Part shown: piece by piece, positions 17,329 through 24,941 of the stretch
How the letters are laid out: each line of letters opens with the position of its first letter
Position numbering within the stretch: the stretch's first letter is position 1
Assembly (NCBI RefSeq): GCF_000482505.1
Contig: NZ_KI519443.1
Location: 124,001-188,000, forward strand
Direction: 5' to 3'
DNA length: 64,000 nucleotides
Source: Leptotrichia trevisanii DSM 22070
GTDB taxonomy: Bacteria > Fusobacteriota > Fusobacteriia > Fusobacteriales > Leptotrichiaceae
Position numbers and translations under genes: made by a program
Notes under the pieces: model-generated
Databases searched by the model: none
The model's input: only the letters and a program-made list of their open reading frames with translations
What the model was told of the DNA's origin: nothing

Positions 17329-18219
17329 TTACATACCCATATTAAATGTCATTACTTTATTAAATTTCGGATCCATTTCATCAGGTGCTGTCCAATTACC
17401 ATTTACATTTTTATATGTTATGTCAAATGTTTCTTCCAAATACTTTACACTAGGATCGTTTATTTTTTGATTAATTAATTCTTTCATCCATTTCATAGTT
17501 TGCTCTTGTATAGCTGTTTCCGATTTACCTTGCAACTGTTGTACATTATCAGTTACTTTTTGATTAAGAAGCGTCGAAACTCCTGATAAATCAGGGTATC
17601 TCATAGTTACATTTAAAACAACTTTATCTTGTGTTTCAGTTGTATTATTTACTTTATAGCTTATTTTTTTGTATGCCTCTTTAAATAAATTCATTGACTC
17701 AAGTGCATTTTTATCTGTTACCGTTGATGAATATTCACCTTTTTGCAAAATATCAACTGTTTCTTTCAATATACTCTCAGCTGCTTCCTTTCCACTTCCA
17801 CCATTTGTCACTGTCTGCGATTGTGGTTGTGGTTGCGGTGTAGTTATGCTCGCCATATTTTGACTTTGCACTATTGCCGGCACTGATAATTTTTTTAAGT
17901 TATCTTTTTTTCTTTTGTTTTGTGCATTTAGATAGAAAATTCCTGAACCTATTGCAACAATAAACAATGCTACTACACCTGCTAAGATTGTAGTTTTCCT
18001 ATTTGAAAAAAAGTTTACTTCCTCTTTTGAATCTTCCTCAATTTTTTCTTTAACTTTTTCCTGTTTCTCGGCTGTACTTCCTCCTACGCTACCAAACATA
18101 GTTCTTTCCAGCTCTTCCTTTTGTCTTTGTAAATCTCTAATTTCCTTTTGACGTTTTAATTCCTGTATTTCTTTTTCCAATTGCTCTTTTGATTCTTCAT
18201 TAAATTTATTATTATCCAT
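17329..18219 (-). CDS. Membrane protein joining the shared coiled-coil/TM module to the lipoprotein domain
   Basis: This 296-residue protein combines two modules found separately in its neighbours. Residues 1-110 (coiled coil EIQELKRQKEIRDLQRQKEE, then the helix ILAGVVALFIVAIGSGIFYL) match the gene at 16421. Residues about 145-296 match the whole mature domain of the lipoprotein at 18354, including KVNNTTE, VTMRYPDLSG, LQGKSE, KYLEETFDITY and NKVMTFN. The C-terminal domain should lie outside the cytoplasm, anchored here by a helix and in the neighbour by lipid. A strong promoter with paired operators lies upstream. Function unknown. Confidence 0.7.
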   Translation of the reverse strand: MDNNKFNEESKEQLEKEIQELKRQKEIRDLQRQKEELERTMFGSVGGSTAEKQEKVKEKIEEDSKEEVNFFSNRKTTILAGVVALFIVAIGSGIFYLNAQNKRKKDNLKKLSVPAIVQSQNMASITTPQPQPQSQTVTNGGSGKEAAESILKETVDILQKGEYSSTVTDKNALESMNLFKEAYKKISYKVNNTTETQDKVVLNVTMRYPDLSGVSTLLNQKVTDNVQQLQGKSETAIQEQTMKWMKELINQKINDPSVKYLEETFDITYKNVNGNWTAPDEMDPKFNKVMTFNMGM

Positions 18220-18251
18220 AATATATCCCTCCTAAAAAATAACTTTCATAT

Positions 18252-18323
18252 TTTACAGTAAATATTATACCATAATAAATTTAAAAAATCAAGAAAATTT
18301 AACAGAATTTTTTTTACTGTAAT
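18252..18323 (-). promoter_or_regulatory. Promoter flanked by two matching operator-like palindromes
   Basis: On the minus strand, TTGATT (18292-18287) and TATAAT (18269-18264) are 17 bases apart, and TG at the extended -10 position strengthens the promoter. Two copies of TTTACWGTAA flank it: TTTACAGTAAA at 18252-18262, near the start site, and TTTACTGTAA at 18313-18322, upstream of the -35. Each copy is itself a palindrome around one base. Confidence 0.7.
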
Positions 18324-18353
18324 AATTCATTAAAAATTTCAAATAATATTTTA

Positions 18354-18884
18354 TTACATTTGATAATTAAATGACATTACTTTGTTAAATTGTGGATTAT
18401 CACTTTCTAATTCCCAATTTCCATTTTGTTTTACATATACCATATCAAATGTTTCTTCCAAATATTTTAAATTAGAATCATTTAATTTTTCATTTATTGC
18501 TTCCTTTAAGAATTGCATACTTTGTTTATCCACTTCATCATTTGATTTTCCTTGTAGCTGCTGTGCCTGGTTTAATACTTTTTCCTTGAATGTTTTTCCT
18601 GCTTCTGATAAATCAGGGTATTTCATAGTAACATTTACAAGAACTTTATCTTTACTTTCTTCTGTTGTTTTATTAATTTTATAAGTTATTTTCTTATATG
18701 CTCCACTAAATATTTGTAACGCTTCAACTGATTCCTTATCATAGTTTAATTTAGAAAAATCTCCTTTTTGAAGCGCTTCCATTGATTCTTTTACGTCATT
18801 TTCAGCAATTTTTTTCCCATTTTGACAACTTACCACCGTTAGCATTAAAACTAATCCTACAATAATTGATAATATTTTTTTCAT
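18354..18884 (-). CDS. Lipoprotein with the domain shared with the 17329 gene
   Basis: The 176-residue product has a lipoprotein signal ending LTVVSC (Cys at about 20) followed by one domain. That domain aligns with the C-terminal half of the protein encoded at 17329: AYKKITYKINKTTE, VTMKYPDLSE, QLQGKSND, LKYLEETFDMVY and NKVMSFN all recur. The fold looks like an alpha/beta domain with a beta-rich end, similar in style to small DUF4878/DUF5105-like lipoproteins, but I cannot confirm a family. It has its own leader region and lies upstream of the twin-operator promoter, so it is probably a separate transcript from the next two genes. Confidence 0.7.
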   Translation of the reverse strand: MKKILSIIVGLVLMLTVVSCQNGKKIAENDVKESMEALQKGDFSKLNYDKESVEALQIFSGAYKKITYKINKTTEESKDKVLVNVTMKYPDLSEAGKTFKEKVLNQAQQLQGKSNDEVDKQSMQFLKEAINEKLNDSNLKYLEETFDMVYVKQNGNWELESDNPQFNKVMSFNYQM

Positions 18885-19011
18885 ATTTATCCCTTCTTTC
18901 TTTTTTATTTTTTAAAATCTTAATAAATTGTATAATCAAATCTATTTAAAACTAAACTTAAAAATTATGATTATCTTAATTAAAATTCAAGTTTATATAA
19001 TCTTAAATTTA

Positions 19012-19641
19012 TTATTTTCCCCATTTTTCAGGGTTCTTGCTCCATTCTAAAGCAATTCTTGCTTCATCCTGTGTCAAATAATCTGTCTGAGCCAATAACT
19101 TTATTAAAACATCAAAATTTGAAAGTGAACTGAATTTACAATTGTATTTTGCATAATTTTCCCTTGCACTGTCAAATCCGTAAGAAAAGATTGATTTCAC
19201 TTCCAGCTCCCTCACTTCTTCCTTTTGAAGCACATCGACTGCAATAAGGCTGCTTTTCCCTGTTGTAATCAAATCTTCAATTACAACTACTTTTTCCCCT
19301 TTAACTTCAGCTCCTTCAATCTGTTTTCCTGCACCATGATCTTTTGGCTTGTTTCTCACATATGCAAGTGGTTTTTTCATTCTGTCCGCAATAAATGCAG
19401 CCCAAGGGATTCCTGCAGTTGCCACTCCCACAATCACGTCCACATCCTTGTCAATTCTTTCAATAAATGCTTCAACAATTGTATCCCTCTCATCTGAAAA
19501 ACCTAAAACGTAACGGTTATCACAGTAAATGGGGCTTTTTATCCCAGAAGCAAATGTAAACGGCTCTCCCACATTAATTTTTACCGCCTTTACATCAAAC
19601 AATGCCTTTGCCACTTTTTCTTCCAATGTTAAATTCGCCAT
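19012..19641 (-). CDS. pyrE: Orotate phosphoribosyltransferase
   Basis: PyrE joins orotate to PRPP to give orotidine 5'-phosphate, the fifth step of de novo pyrimidine synthesis. The 209-residue length is normal. The PRPP-binding motif is VVVIEDLITTGKS, and the flexible loop KPKDHGAGKQIEG carries the catalytic lysines. I choose ATG 19641 (MANLTLEE), which is preceded by AAAGGA; a GTG at 19659 in the same frame has no well-placed ribosome binding site. It is the last gene of the pyrimidine cluster, 86 bases after pyrC. Confidence 0.95.
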   Translation of the reverse strand: MANLTLEEKVAKALFDVKAVKINVGEPFTFASGIKSPIYCDNRYVLGFSDERDTIVEAFIERIDKDVDVIVGVATAGIPWAAFIADRMKKPLAYVRNKPKDHGAGKQIEGAEVKGEKVVVIEDLITTGKSSLIAVDVLQKEEVRELEVKSIFSYGFDSARENYAKYNCKFSSLSNFDVLIKLLAQTDYLTQDEARIALEWSKNPEKWGK

Positions 19642-19727
19642 TTTTTTATTTCCTTTCACCTTTCAAATTTTGATCTTTTTACTTTATTTCTAATTATTTA
19701 ATAACTATTTAAATAGGGGTAAACAAA

Positions 19728-20999
19728 TTACTTCAAAAAATTAACTTCTTTTCCATTATGACTATCATTAATTTTTCCATTTTCATAAACAATTTTTCCA
19801 TTTACAATTGTCATTGTGTTTTTCCCCTTTAATTTCCAATTTTCATAAGGAGTCCAGCCACATTTTGACTCAATTGTGTCATCTACACCGACAATCCATT
19901 CTTTTTGTGTATCAACAACAATTATATCGGCAAAAAATCCTTCCTGCAACTTTCCTCTTTTTTCAATTTTCATTATTTTTGCAGGGTTTTCACACATCAA
20001 CTTCTGTATTGCTTCAAGTGATATTTTCCCTTCATTAAAGGCATTTATCATAAGTGCAAGTGAAGTTTCCACTCCCGGCATTCCAAACGTAATTTTTTCC
20101 AGTTTTTCACTTATCAGATGCGGTGCATGATCCGTTCCAATTGTGTCAACTTCCCCACGATTTATTGCCTCCCACAAAAATTCATTATCAGATTTTTCCC
20201 TTAATTCAGGCTTCATTCTCAGAAGCATTTTATTTCGCTCTGTACTTTCACGAATTTCAGTATTTAAAAATAAATGATGAGGAGTAACTTCGGCATAAAC
20301 TGGATGTTCTTTTGTATTCAATTCATTATTTTTCTTGGCATTTATAACTTTTTTTAATTCTTCTTCTGATGGAATATGACAAACGTAAAGCCCTTTTCCA
20401 TAATTTTTATTTAATTCTATCGCCTTGTCAATCATCTCATTTTCAGCGTGAACTAGCACCAACTTAGAATTTCCAAATACTTTTTTCAATACTTCATCAT
20501 CTTCAATAAGCATTTCTCCAGTTGTTACATTCATAAAAATTTTGACTGTATTTGCTTCACCATTTCTCAAAACCTTTTTTATTTCCTCAACATTGTCATT
20601 TTTACTTCCGCCAAAATGAAATCCAAAATTCACAATCGACTTTTCACCTGCCAATTTTTTCTTTTCCAGCAAATTTTTCAATGTTGTAGTCGTAGGAATT
20701 GTATTTGGCATATCATAAAAAGTCGTAACGCCAGCTTTGACACATGCACGTGAACCTGTTGCAAAATCTTCTTTGTATGTAATCCCAGGCTCTCTCATAT
20801 GTGTATGCACATCAATAACTCCTGGCATTACCAATTTCTCTTCAACATCAATAATTCTCACATTTTCATTATTTTCAAATTTGCTTTCATCAATATTTTC
20901 AGAAATTTTTTCAATAATTTCTCCATTTATCAAAATTTCAATTTTATTTCCAAGAACATCCGTTCCATTTTTTAGAATGATAATTTTATTTTTTGTCAT
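19728..20999 (-). CDS. pyrC: Dihydroorotase
   Basis: This amidohydrolase interconverts carbamoyl-aspartate and dihydroorotate, the third step of the pathway. At 423 residues it is of the longer class I type. Metal-binding motifs are visible: DVHTHMREPG near residue 55, histidines in the central strands (VLVHAENE and VTPHHLFL), and the catalytic Asp in GTDHAPH. The start at ATG 20999 has GGGAG at the right distance; a frame opening at 21020 is longer but has no such site. It follows a short secreted-protein gene by 33 bases and precedes pyrE. Confidence 0.95.
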   Translation of the reverse strand: MTKNKIIILKNGTDVLGNKIEILINGEIIEKISENIDESKFENNENVRIIDVEEKLVMPGVIDVHTHMREPGITYKEDFATGSRACVKAGVTTFYDMPNTIPTTTTLKNLLEKKKLAGEKSIVNFGFHFGGSKNDNVEEIKKVLRNGEANTVKIFMNVTTGEMLIEDDEVLKKVFGNSKLVLVHAENEMIDKAIELNKNYGKGLYVCHIPSEEELKKVINAKKNNELNTKEHPVYAEVTPHHLFLNTEIRESTERNKMLLRMKPELREKSDNEFLWEAINRGEVDTIGTDHAPHLISEKLEKITFGMPGVETSLALMINAFNEGKISLEAIQKLMCENPAKIMKIEKRGKLQEGFFADIIVVDTQKEWIVGVDDTIESKCGWTPYENWKLKGKNTMTIVNGKIVYENGKINDSHNGKEVNFLK

Positions 21000-21032
21000 T
21001 TTCACTCCCAAATTCATCAATTAATTTAATTT

Positions 21033-21449
21033 TTATCTACCTTCCAGACTTTTTAACAGTCTTTCCATTTTCAAAATTTGCAAATCCAATTTTTCATCTA
21101 GTGACATATTTTTTTCCTTATTTCTTTTAGCTTTAGCTTCTAATCTTTTTTCCTGTGCCGGTGTAAGTTTTTTAGCTTTTGATGCTTCTTTTTGAGCTGG
21201 TGCTATCGTTGTCTGAGGTTTTTCTTCTGTTTCTGCTGTTTGATTTGATTCTGTTTCTGCTGTTTGATTTGATTCTGTTTCTGCTTCTACTTTTTCTGTT
21301 TCATCTGAATTTATCTGTTCTTGTTTCATTTCTGCATCTTGAGTTGTTTCAACCTTTGTATCTGTATTTTTTGTATCGGCATTTTCACTGTATCCCAGTT
21401 GATATGCTCCTAAAATTCCCAATATTAACAGTAATACTCTTTTTTTCAT
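21033..21449 (-). CDS. Small secreted low-complexity protein
   Basis: I do not recognise this 138-residue protein. An N-terminal signal peptide (RVLLLILGILGAYQLGYS) is followed by an acidic Glu/Thr/Gln/Asn-rich stretch with a repeated ESNQTAET unit, then a basic helical tail (LTPAQEKRLEAKAKRNKEK) and a final amphipathic helix. It lies between pyrF and pyrC on the same strand, but nothing ties it to pyrimidine synthesis. It may be a passenger in the transcript. The repeat is encoded by an exact 24-base tandem repeat. Confidence 0.6.
   Translation of the reverse strand: MKKRVLLLILGILGAYQLGYSENADTKNTDTKVETTQDAEMKQEQINSDETEKVEAETESNQTAETESNQTAETEEKPQTTIAPAQKEASKAKKLTPAQEKRLEAKAKRNKEKNMSLDEKLDLQILKMERLLKSLEGR
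21232..21279. repeat. 24-bp tandem repeat, two exact units
   Basis: Two identical 24-base units (21232-21255 and 21256-21279), followed by five further matching bases, lie inside the gene at 21033-21449 and encode an eight-residue repeat. Because the unit is a multiple of three, copy changes would alter length without breaking the frame. Confidence 0.85.
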
Positions 21450-21586
21450 AAATTTCTCCTTCTATTTTTATTTTTTAAATTTAATACTCCTTATTTTAAT
21501 ACAGTTTTCTTTGAATTTCATTATTTTTGTTTCAGAATTTATATTTTTTTATTATTTTTATTTTACATTCAAAAAATTTTCAAATT

Positions 21587-22327
21587 TTACAATGCTTCTG
21601 AAATCTCTTCTAAAATCAATGTCGCACTTTCCACAGGATTTGCAGCCTTAGTTATTGGCCGTCCAACTACAAGAAAATCCACTCCCTGTTTTATCGCATC
21701 CGATGGTGTCATAATTCGTGTCTGATCATCATTACTTTTCCCATCAGCATTTAACGTAAATTTAGGACGTACTCCAGGACAGACTGTCACAAAATCCTGC
21801 CCTAATTTCTCTTTCACATCCTTTGCCTCCTGTGGCGAACATACAATTCCATGCATTCCGTTATTTCTGGCAAGTGTTGCAAGATTTAAGACAATTTCCT
21901 CCAGCTTTAGCTCACTTTTAAACATTTCAAAAATATCATTTTCTCCTAAGTTTGTCAAAACTGTTACTCCGATTAGAAGGCTTTCTGATTTACTTTCTTT
22001 CACCAAATCAGCAACTTCCCTCATAGTTTTACTTCCATTTGAGCAATGAATATTAAACATAAATACATTTTTTTTAATAGCATTTGCACAAGCCATTTTC
22101 ACAGTATTTGTAATATCGTGAAACTTCAAATCCAAAAACACCTTTTTCCCATTTTCGTGAAGATAATCCACCAGTTTCCCATCTGTATTAAGATAACTTT
22201 CCAGCCCAACTTTGTACATCGAAATATTATCTCCCAACTCTTCAACTAGCTTCTTTGCACCTTCCATATTATCGTAATCCAATGCAACAAATATTCTCTC
22301 TTTTGCTCTCTCATCAATTTTACTCAT
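21587..22327 (-). CDS. pyrF: Orotidine 5'-phosphate decarboxylase
   Basis: PyrF decarboxylates orotidine 5'-phosphate to UMP, the last step of the de novo pathway. The catalytic tetrad region FLDLKFHDITNT is clear, as are the N-terminal FVALDYDN and the phosphate-binding end DFLVVGRPITKA. Length (246 residues) is normal for the bacterial group 1 enzyme. The start at ATG 22327 abuts the stop codon of a small membrane-protein gene (22328), so the two are co-transcribed and probably translationally coupled. Confidence 0.95.
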   Translation of the reverse strand: MSKIDERAKERIFVALDYDNMEGAKKLVEELGDNISMYKVGLESYLNTDGKLVDYLHENGKKVFLDLKFHDITNTVKMACANAIKKNVFMFNIHCSNGSKTMREVADLVKESKSESLLIGVTVLTNLGENDIFEMFKSELKLEEIVLNLATLARNNGMHGIVCSPQEAKDVKEKLGQDFVTVCPGVRPKFTLNADGKSNDDQTRIMTPSDAIKQGVDFLVVGRPITKAANPVESATLILEEISEAL

Positions 22328-22732
22328 TTATTCATTATCCTTTCTTTTAATTTCCCTTATTTCAAATATTCCCATAAAAATTAAAATCAAAAAATTTGTT
22401 ATAACTATCATAAATGCTGTAAAAAATGGAATTGCTGCAAAAACAAATATCGACAATATCATTATAATATTTAAAAAAGTTACAATTCCCCATGCCTTAT
22501 AATGAAGTGTAATTTTATATTTTTGATTATCTGATTCCACATTTATAATTTTTTTAGGCGTTTTTGCAAATAAATTATTATATATTTGGAGTGTTTGTTC
22601 TCCATAATCTACATCAATTTCTGTTTTTCCATTAGATTTTACTTCTACATTTCCTTCATCATTTATTCTTAATTTGAAATTATCTTCCCTACCGTTTAAA
22701 GATATTTTTGATTCTATAATAATTTTAGGCAT
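22328..22732 (-). CDS. Small membrane protein coupled to pyrF
   Basis: I do not recognise this 134-residue protein. A soluble N-terminal half rich in beta strand (KIIIESKISLNGREDNF) is followed by two hydrophobic helices (VTFLNIIMILSIFVFAAIPFF and FMIVITNFLILIFMGIF) and a short charged tail. Its stop codon is directly followed by the pyrF start, so the genes share a transcript, yet the protein does not look like part of pyrimidine metabolism. The gap of 171 bases to pyrI upstream could hold a separate promoter. Confidence 0.6.
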   Translation of the reverse strand: MPKIIIESKISLNGREDNFKLRINDEGNVEVKSNGKTEIDVDYGEQTLQIYNNLFAKTPKKIINVESDNQKYKITLHYKAWGIVTFLNIIMILSIFVFAAIPFFTAFMIVITNFLILIFMGIFEIREIKRKDNE

Positions 22733-22903
22733 TAAATATCCTCACTTTCTTCAAATCAACTATTTTAAATTACTTTGATTAATAATTTTTTTCTTATTTT
22801 TTATGTTGTTTTTTAAACAAATCTAGTTATTGTAATTAGACTAAAAACATAGTATTATTAAAAATACTTATTAACACTACTTTACGGTGTATTTAAAATT
22901 AAA

Positions 22904-23395
22904 TTATTGAATTTGTATTTCATCTTCCAAAATTATTTTTTCACAGTAAAAACATTTATATTTTTCTTTTTCTTCCAAATTATTCTCATTTAAATTTTCA
23001 GTGTTTTCTTTTATACGAATAAATTTTGTTTCAATATTTTCGTGATTTGAAATGCATTTTGGATTATCACATTTCATAAGTCCGATAACTTTATTCAATT
23101 TTTCCAATTTTGCCTTTTCTACGACTTCATAATTATCAATTATATTTATTGTAACATTTGGAGCGAGTAGTGAAATATTGTTCAGTTCCTTTTCTTCCAA
23201 TATTTTTTCCTCAATTTTTATAATCCCTTTTCTTCCAAGTGAACTGCTTGGCATATTTGTTGCGACTGTGATTCTTTCGCTATATTCCTTTAATTTTAAA
23301 ATTTCCACAATTGCAAAAACTTTTTCTGACGGGATGTGATCTATTACAATTCCATTTTTTATTGCCCGTATAAGTAATTCTCTTCCTTCAGACAT
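22904..23395 (-). CDS. pyrI: Aspartate carbamoyltransferase regulatory subunit
   Basis: PyrI binds nucleotides and gives the PyrB holoenzyme allosteric control. The 163-residue protein shows the allosteric domain (GIVIDHIPSEKVFAIVEIL) and a zinc domain with Cys in CDNPKC and later CFYC, matching the C-x4-C and C-x2-C spacing of the family. The region between the two Cys pairs carries a Glu/Asn-rich insertion relative to enteric PyrI. It follows pyrB by 44 bases. Its presence predicts a dodecameric, feedback-regulated enzyme. Confidence 0.93.
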   Translation of the reverse strand: MSEGRELLIRAIKNGIVIDHIPSEKVFAIVEILKLKEYSERITVATNMPSSSLGRKGIIKIEEKILEEKELNNISLLAPNVTINIIDNYEVVEKAKLEKLNKVIGLMKCDNPKCISNHENIETKFIRIKENTENLNENNLEEKEKYKCFYCEKIILEDEIQIQ

Positions 23396-23439
23396 AATCT
23401 TTTCCTTTCCAAATATAATTTCTTATTTTACAAATAAAT

Positions 23440-24372
23440 TTATAGAAAAAATTCCTTATCCTTTTTCAAAACAGTCATCATCATCGCCTGCCTCATAGGA
23501 ATCCCATTTTTAGCCTGCTTAAAGTACAAAGCATATTTTGTATTATCTAAATCTGTATCAATTTCATCAACTCTTGGCAAAGGGTGCAAAATTATCATGT
23601 CATCTTTACATTTCCCTTCGATATTTTCACGATTTATAACATAAATTCCCCTTACTTTCTCATAATCTTCAATATCTGGAAATCTCTCCTTCTGAATCCG
23701 AGTCATATAAAAAACGTCAATTTTATCAAGGCAATCCCTAAAATCTTCCAAAACTTCATATTTTATCCCTTTTTTTCTCAAATCTTCCAATGAATAGCCA
23801 GGCATTTGTAAAATTTGCGGTGCTACAAAATAAATTGTTGGTTTAAAATGCGTAAGCGCCTTTACTAGCGAATGAACCGTTCTTCCGTATTTCAAATCTC
23901 CAACAAATGCAATTTGTAAATTCTCAAGCGTACCCTTTTCCTCTAGAATTGTGTACAAATCTAGCAAAGTCTGGCTAGGGTGCTGATTAGAGCCATCTCC
24001 TGCATTAATTACAGGTTTTCGTGATGTTTCTGAAGCAAGCCTCGCTGCTCCGTCAAACGGGTGTCTTACAACTATCACGTCTGAATATGCTTCCACCATT
24101 TTTATTGTATCTCTAAAGGATTCCCCTTTTTTTAAAGACGACTGCTCTAAAGGCGGTAACGATAAAATATTTGCTCCAAGCCGCATTGCAGCCGATTCAA
24201 ACGACATTCTAGTACGTGTGCTCGGCTCAAAAAACAAAGTCGAAATAATTTTCCCGTGCAAAAACTTCAATTTTTCCTCTTCCGAACAACCCTCAATCTT
24301 CCTTGCCAGCTTTAAAATATCAAGAATCTCCTCTTTTTTCATATCATTCATAGAAATAATATTTTCCACCAC
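23440..24372 (-). CDS. pyrB: Aspartate carbamoyltransferase catalytic subunit
   Basis: PyrB condenses carbamoyl phosphate with aspartate, the committed step of pyrimidine synthesis. The 310-residue protein has the carbamoyl phosphate motif FEPSTRTRMSFESA and the aspartate-site loop HPLPRVDEI. Two adjacent GTG codons (24372 and 24369) lie behind AGGGAGAG, and either can serve as start. It is the first gene of the cluster and has a good promoter directly upstream. I saw no PyrR-type or UTP-sensing attenuator in the short leader, so control probably rests on PyrI. Confidence 0.95.
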   Translation of the reverse strand: MVENIISMNDMKKEEILDILKLARKIEGCSEEEKLKFLHGKIISTLFFEPSTRTRMSFESAAMRLGANILSLPPLEQSSLKKGESFRDTIKMVEAYSDVIVVRHPFDGAARLASETSRKPVINAGDGSNQHPSQTLLDLYTILEEKGTLENLQIAFVGDLKYGRTVHSLVKALTHFKPTIYFVAPQILQMPGYSLEDLRKKGIKYEVLEDFRDCLDKIDVFYMTRIQKERFPDIEDYEKVRGIYVINRENIEGKCKDDMIILHPLPRVDEIDTDLDNTKYALYFKQAKNGIPMRQAMMMTVLKKDKEFFL

Positions 24373-24408
24373 TATCTCTCCCTTGAATTTTTATTTTTTC
24401 CTAAATTT

Positions 24409-24437
24409 ATGATAACAAATTTTAATACCATTTGCAA
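24409..24437 (-). promoter_or_regulatory. Sigma-70 promoter of the pyrB transcript
   Basis: On the minus strand, TTGCAA (24437-24432) and TATCAT (24414-24409) are 17 bases apart. The start of transcription would fall about 30 bases before the pyrB start codon, leaving no room for a long attenuator. Confidence 0.75.
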
Positions 24438-24534
24438 ACTTTTCTTTAATAGTAAATTTTTTTATATGCTTTGATAAAATTAAATAGTCATAACTACTAT
24501 ATTTAACTTTAAAAACATTAATACAAATAAAAAT

Positions 24535-24559
24535 AGAGGGAAAAATTAAAACTCCCTCT
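24535..24559 (-). terminator. Intrinsic terminator of the small membrane-protein gene
   Basis: AGAGGGA (24535-24541) and TCCCTCT (24553-24559) form a 7-bp stem around an A/T loop. On the minus strand it is followed by ATTTTTATTTG and lies 15 bases after the stop of the gene at 24574. Confidence 0.75.
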
Positions 24560-24573
24560 TTTCTATAAAAAAA

Positions 24574-24885
24574 CTATTTTAATAACATCATCACTAATGG
24601 CAAAAAAACTACTACTATTGCTAATATTAACTCTTTATTTGTAAGTTTGAATTTTTTTAACAAAATATGATTTAATACTAAAATTAAATAAAATATACTT
24701 ATATATAAAAAAATGCCCATTTTTTTTAAAACAAAATATTTACTATATTCTTGTATGGCTTTATCTAAAGTTTTAAAAATAATAAACCAAAAAATAATAG
24801 TTATGAAATTTCTTTTTGTATTATTTCTTTTTAATAGAAAAGAGTATAGCTTTTCTAAAATTTCATTTATTTTTTTTATTATCAT
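24574..24885 (-). CDS. Small membrane protein, unknown
   Basis: I do not recognise this 103-residue basic protein. It has about three hydrophobic segments: ITIIFWFIIFKTLD, IFLYISIFYLILVLNHILL and LILAIVVVFLPLVMML. The N-terminus carries Lys/Arg/Asn-rich sequence. It follows the chimeric oxidoreductase/acetyltransferase gene by 56 bases on the same strand and is followed by a terminator, so it may be the last gene of the beta-glucoside transcript. No function can be proposed. Confidence 0.5.
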   Translation of the reverse strand: MIIKKINEILEKLYSFLLKRNNTKRNFITIIFWFIIFKTLDKAIQEYSKYFVLKKMGIFLYISIFYLILVLNHILLKKFKLTNKELILAIVVVFLPLVMMLLK

Positions 24886-24941
24886 TATAATTTTATTCTC
24901 CTATTTAATAGTCGTATTTTTTCCATTTCACAAAACATTTT

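Noticed and set aside
22740-22903. Attenuator between pyrI and the next gene
   Set aside because: Short stems such as AGTATT with AATACT can form, but no strong terminator or alternative fold is evident.
24373-24530. Pyrimidine-sensing leader before pyrB
   Set aside because: The predicted start site leaves only about 30 bases of leader, with no hairpin and no leader peptide.
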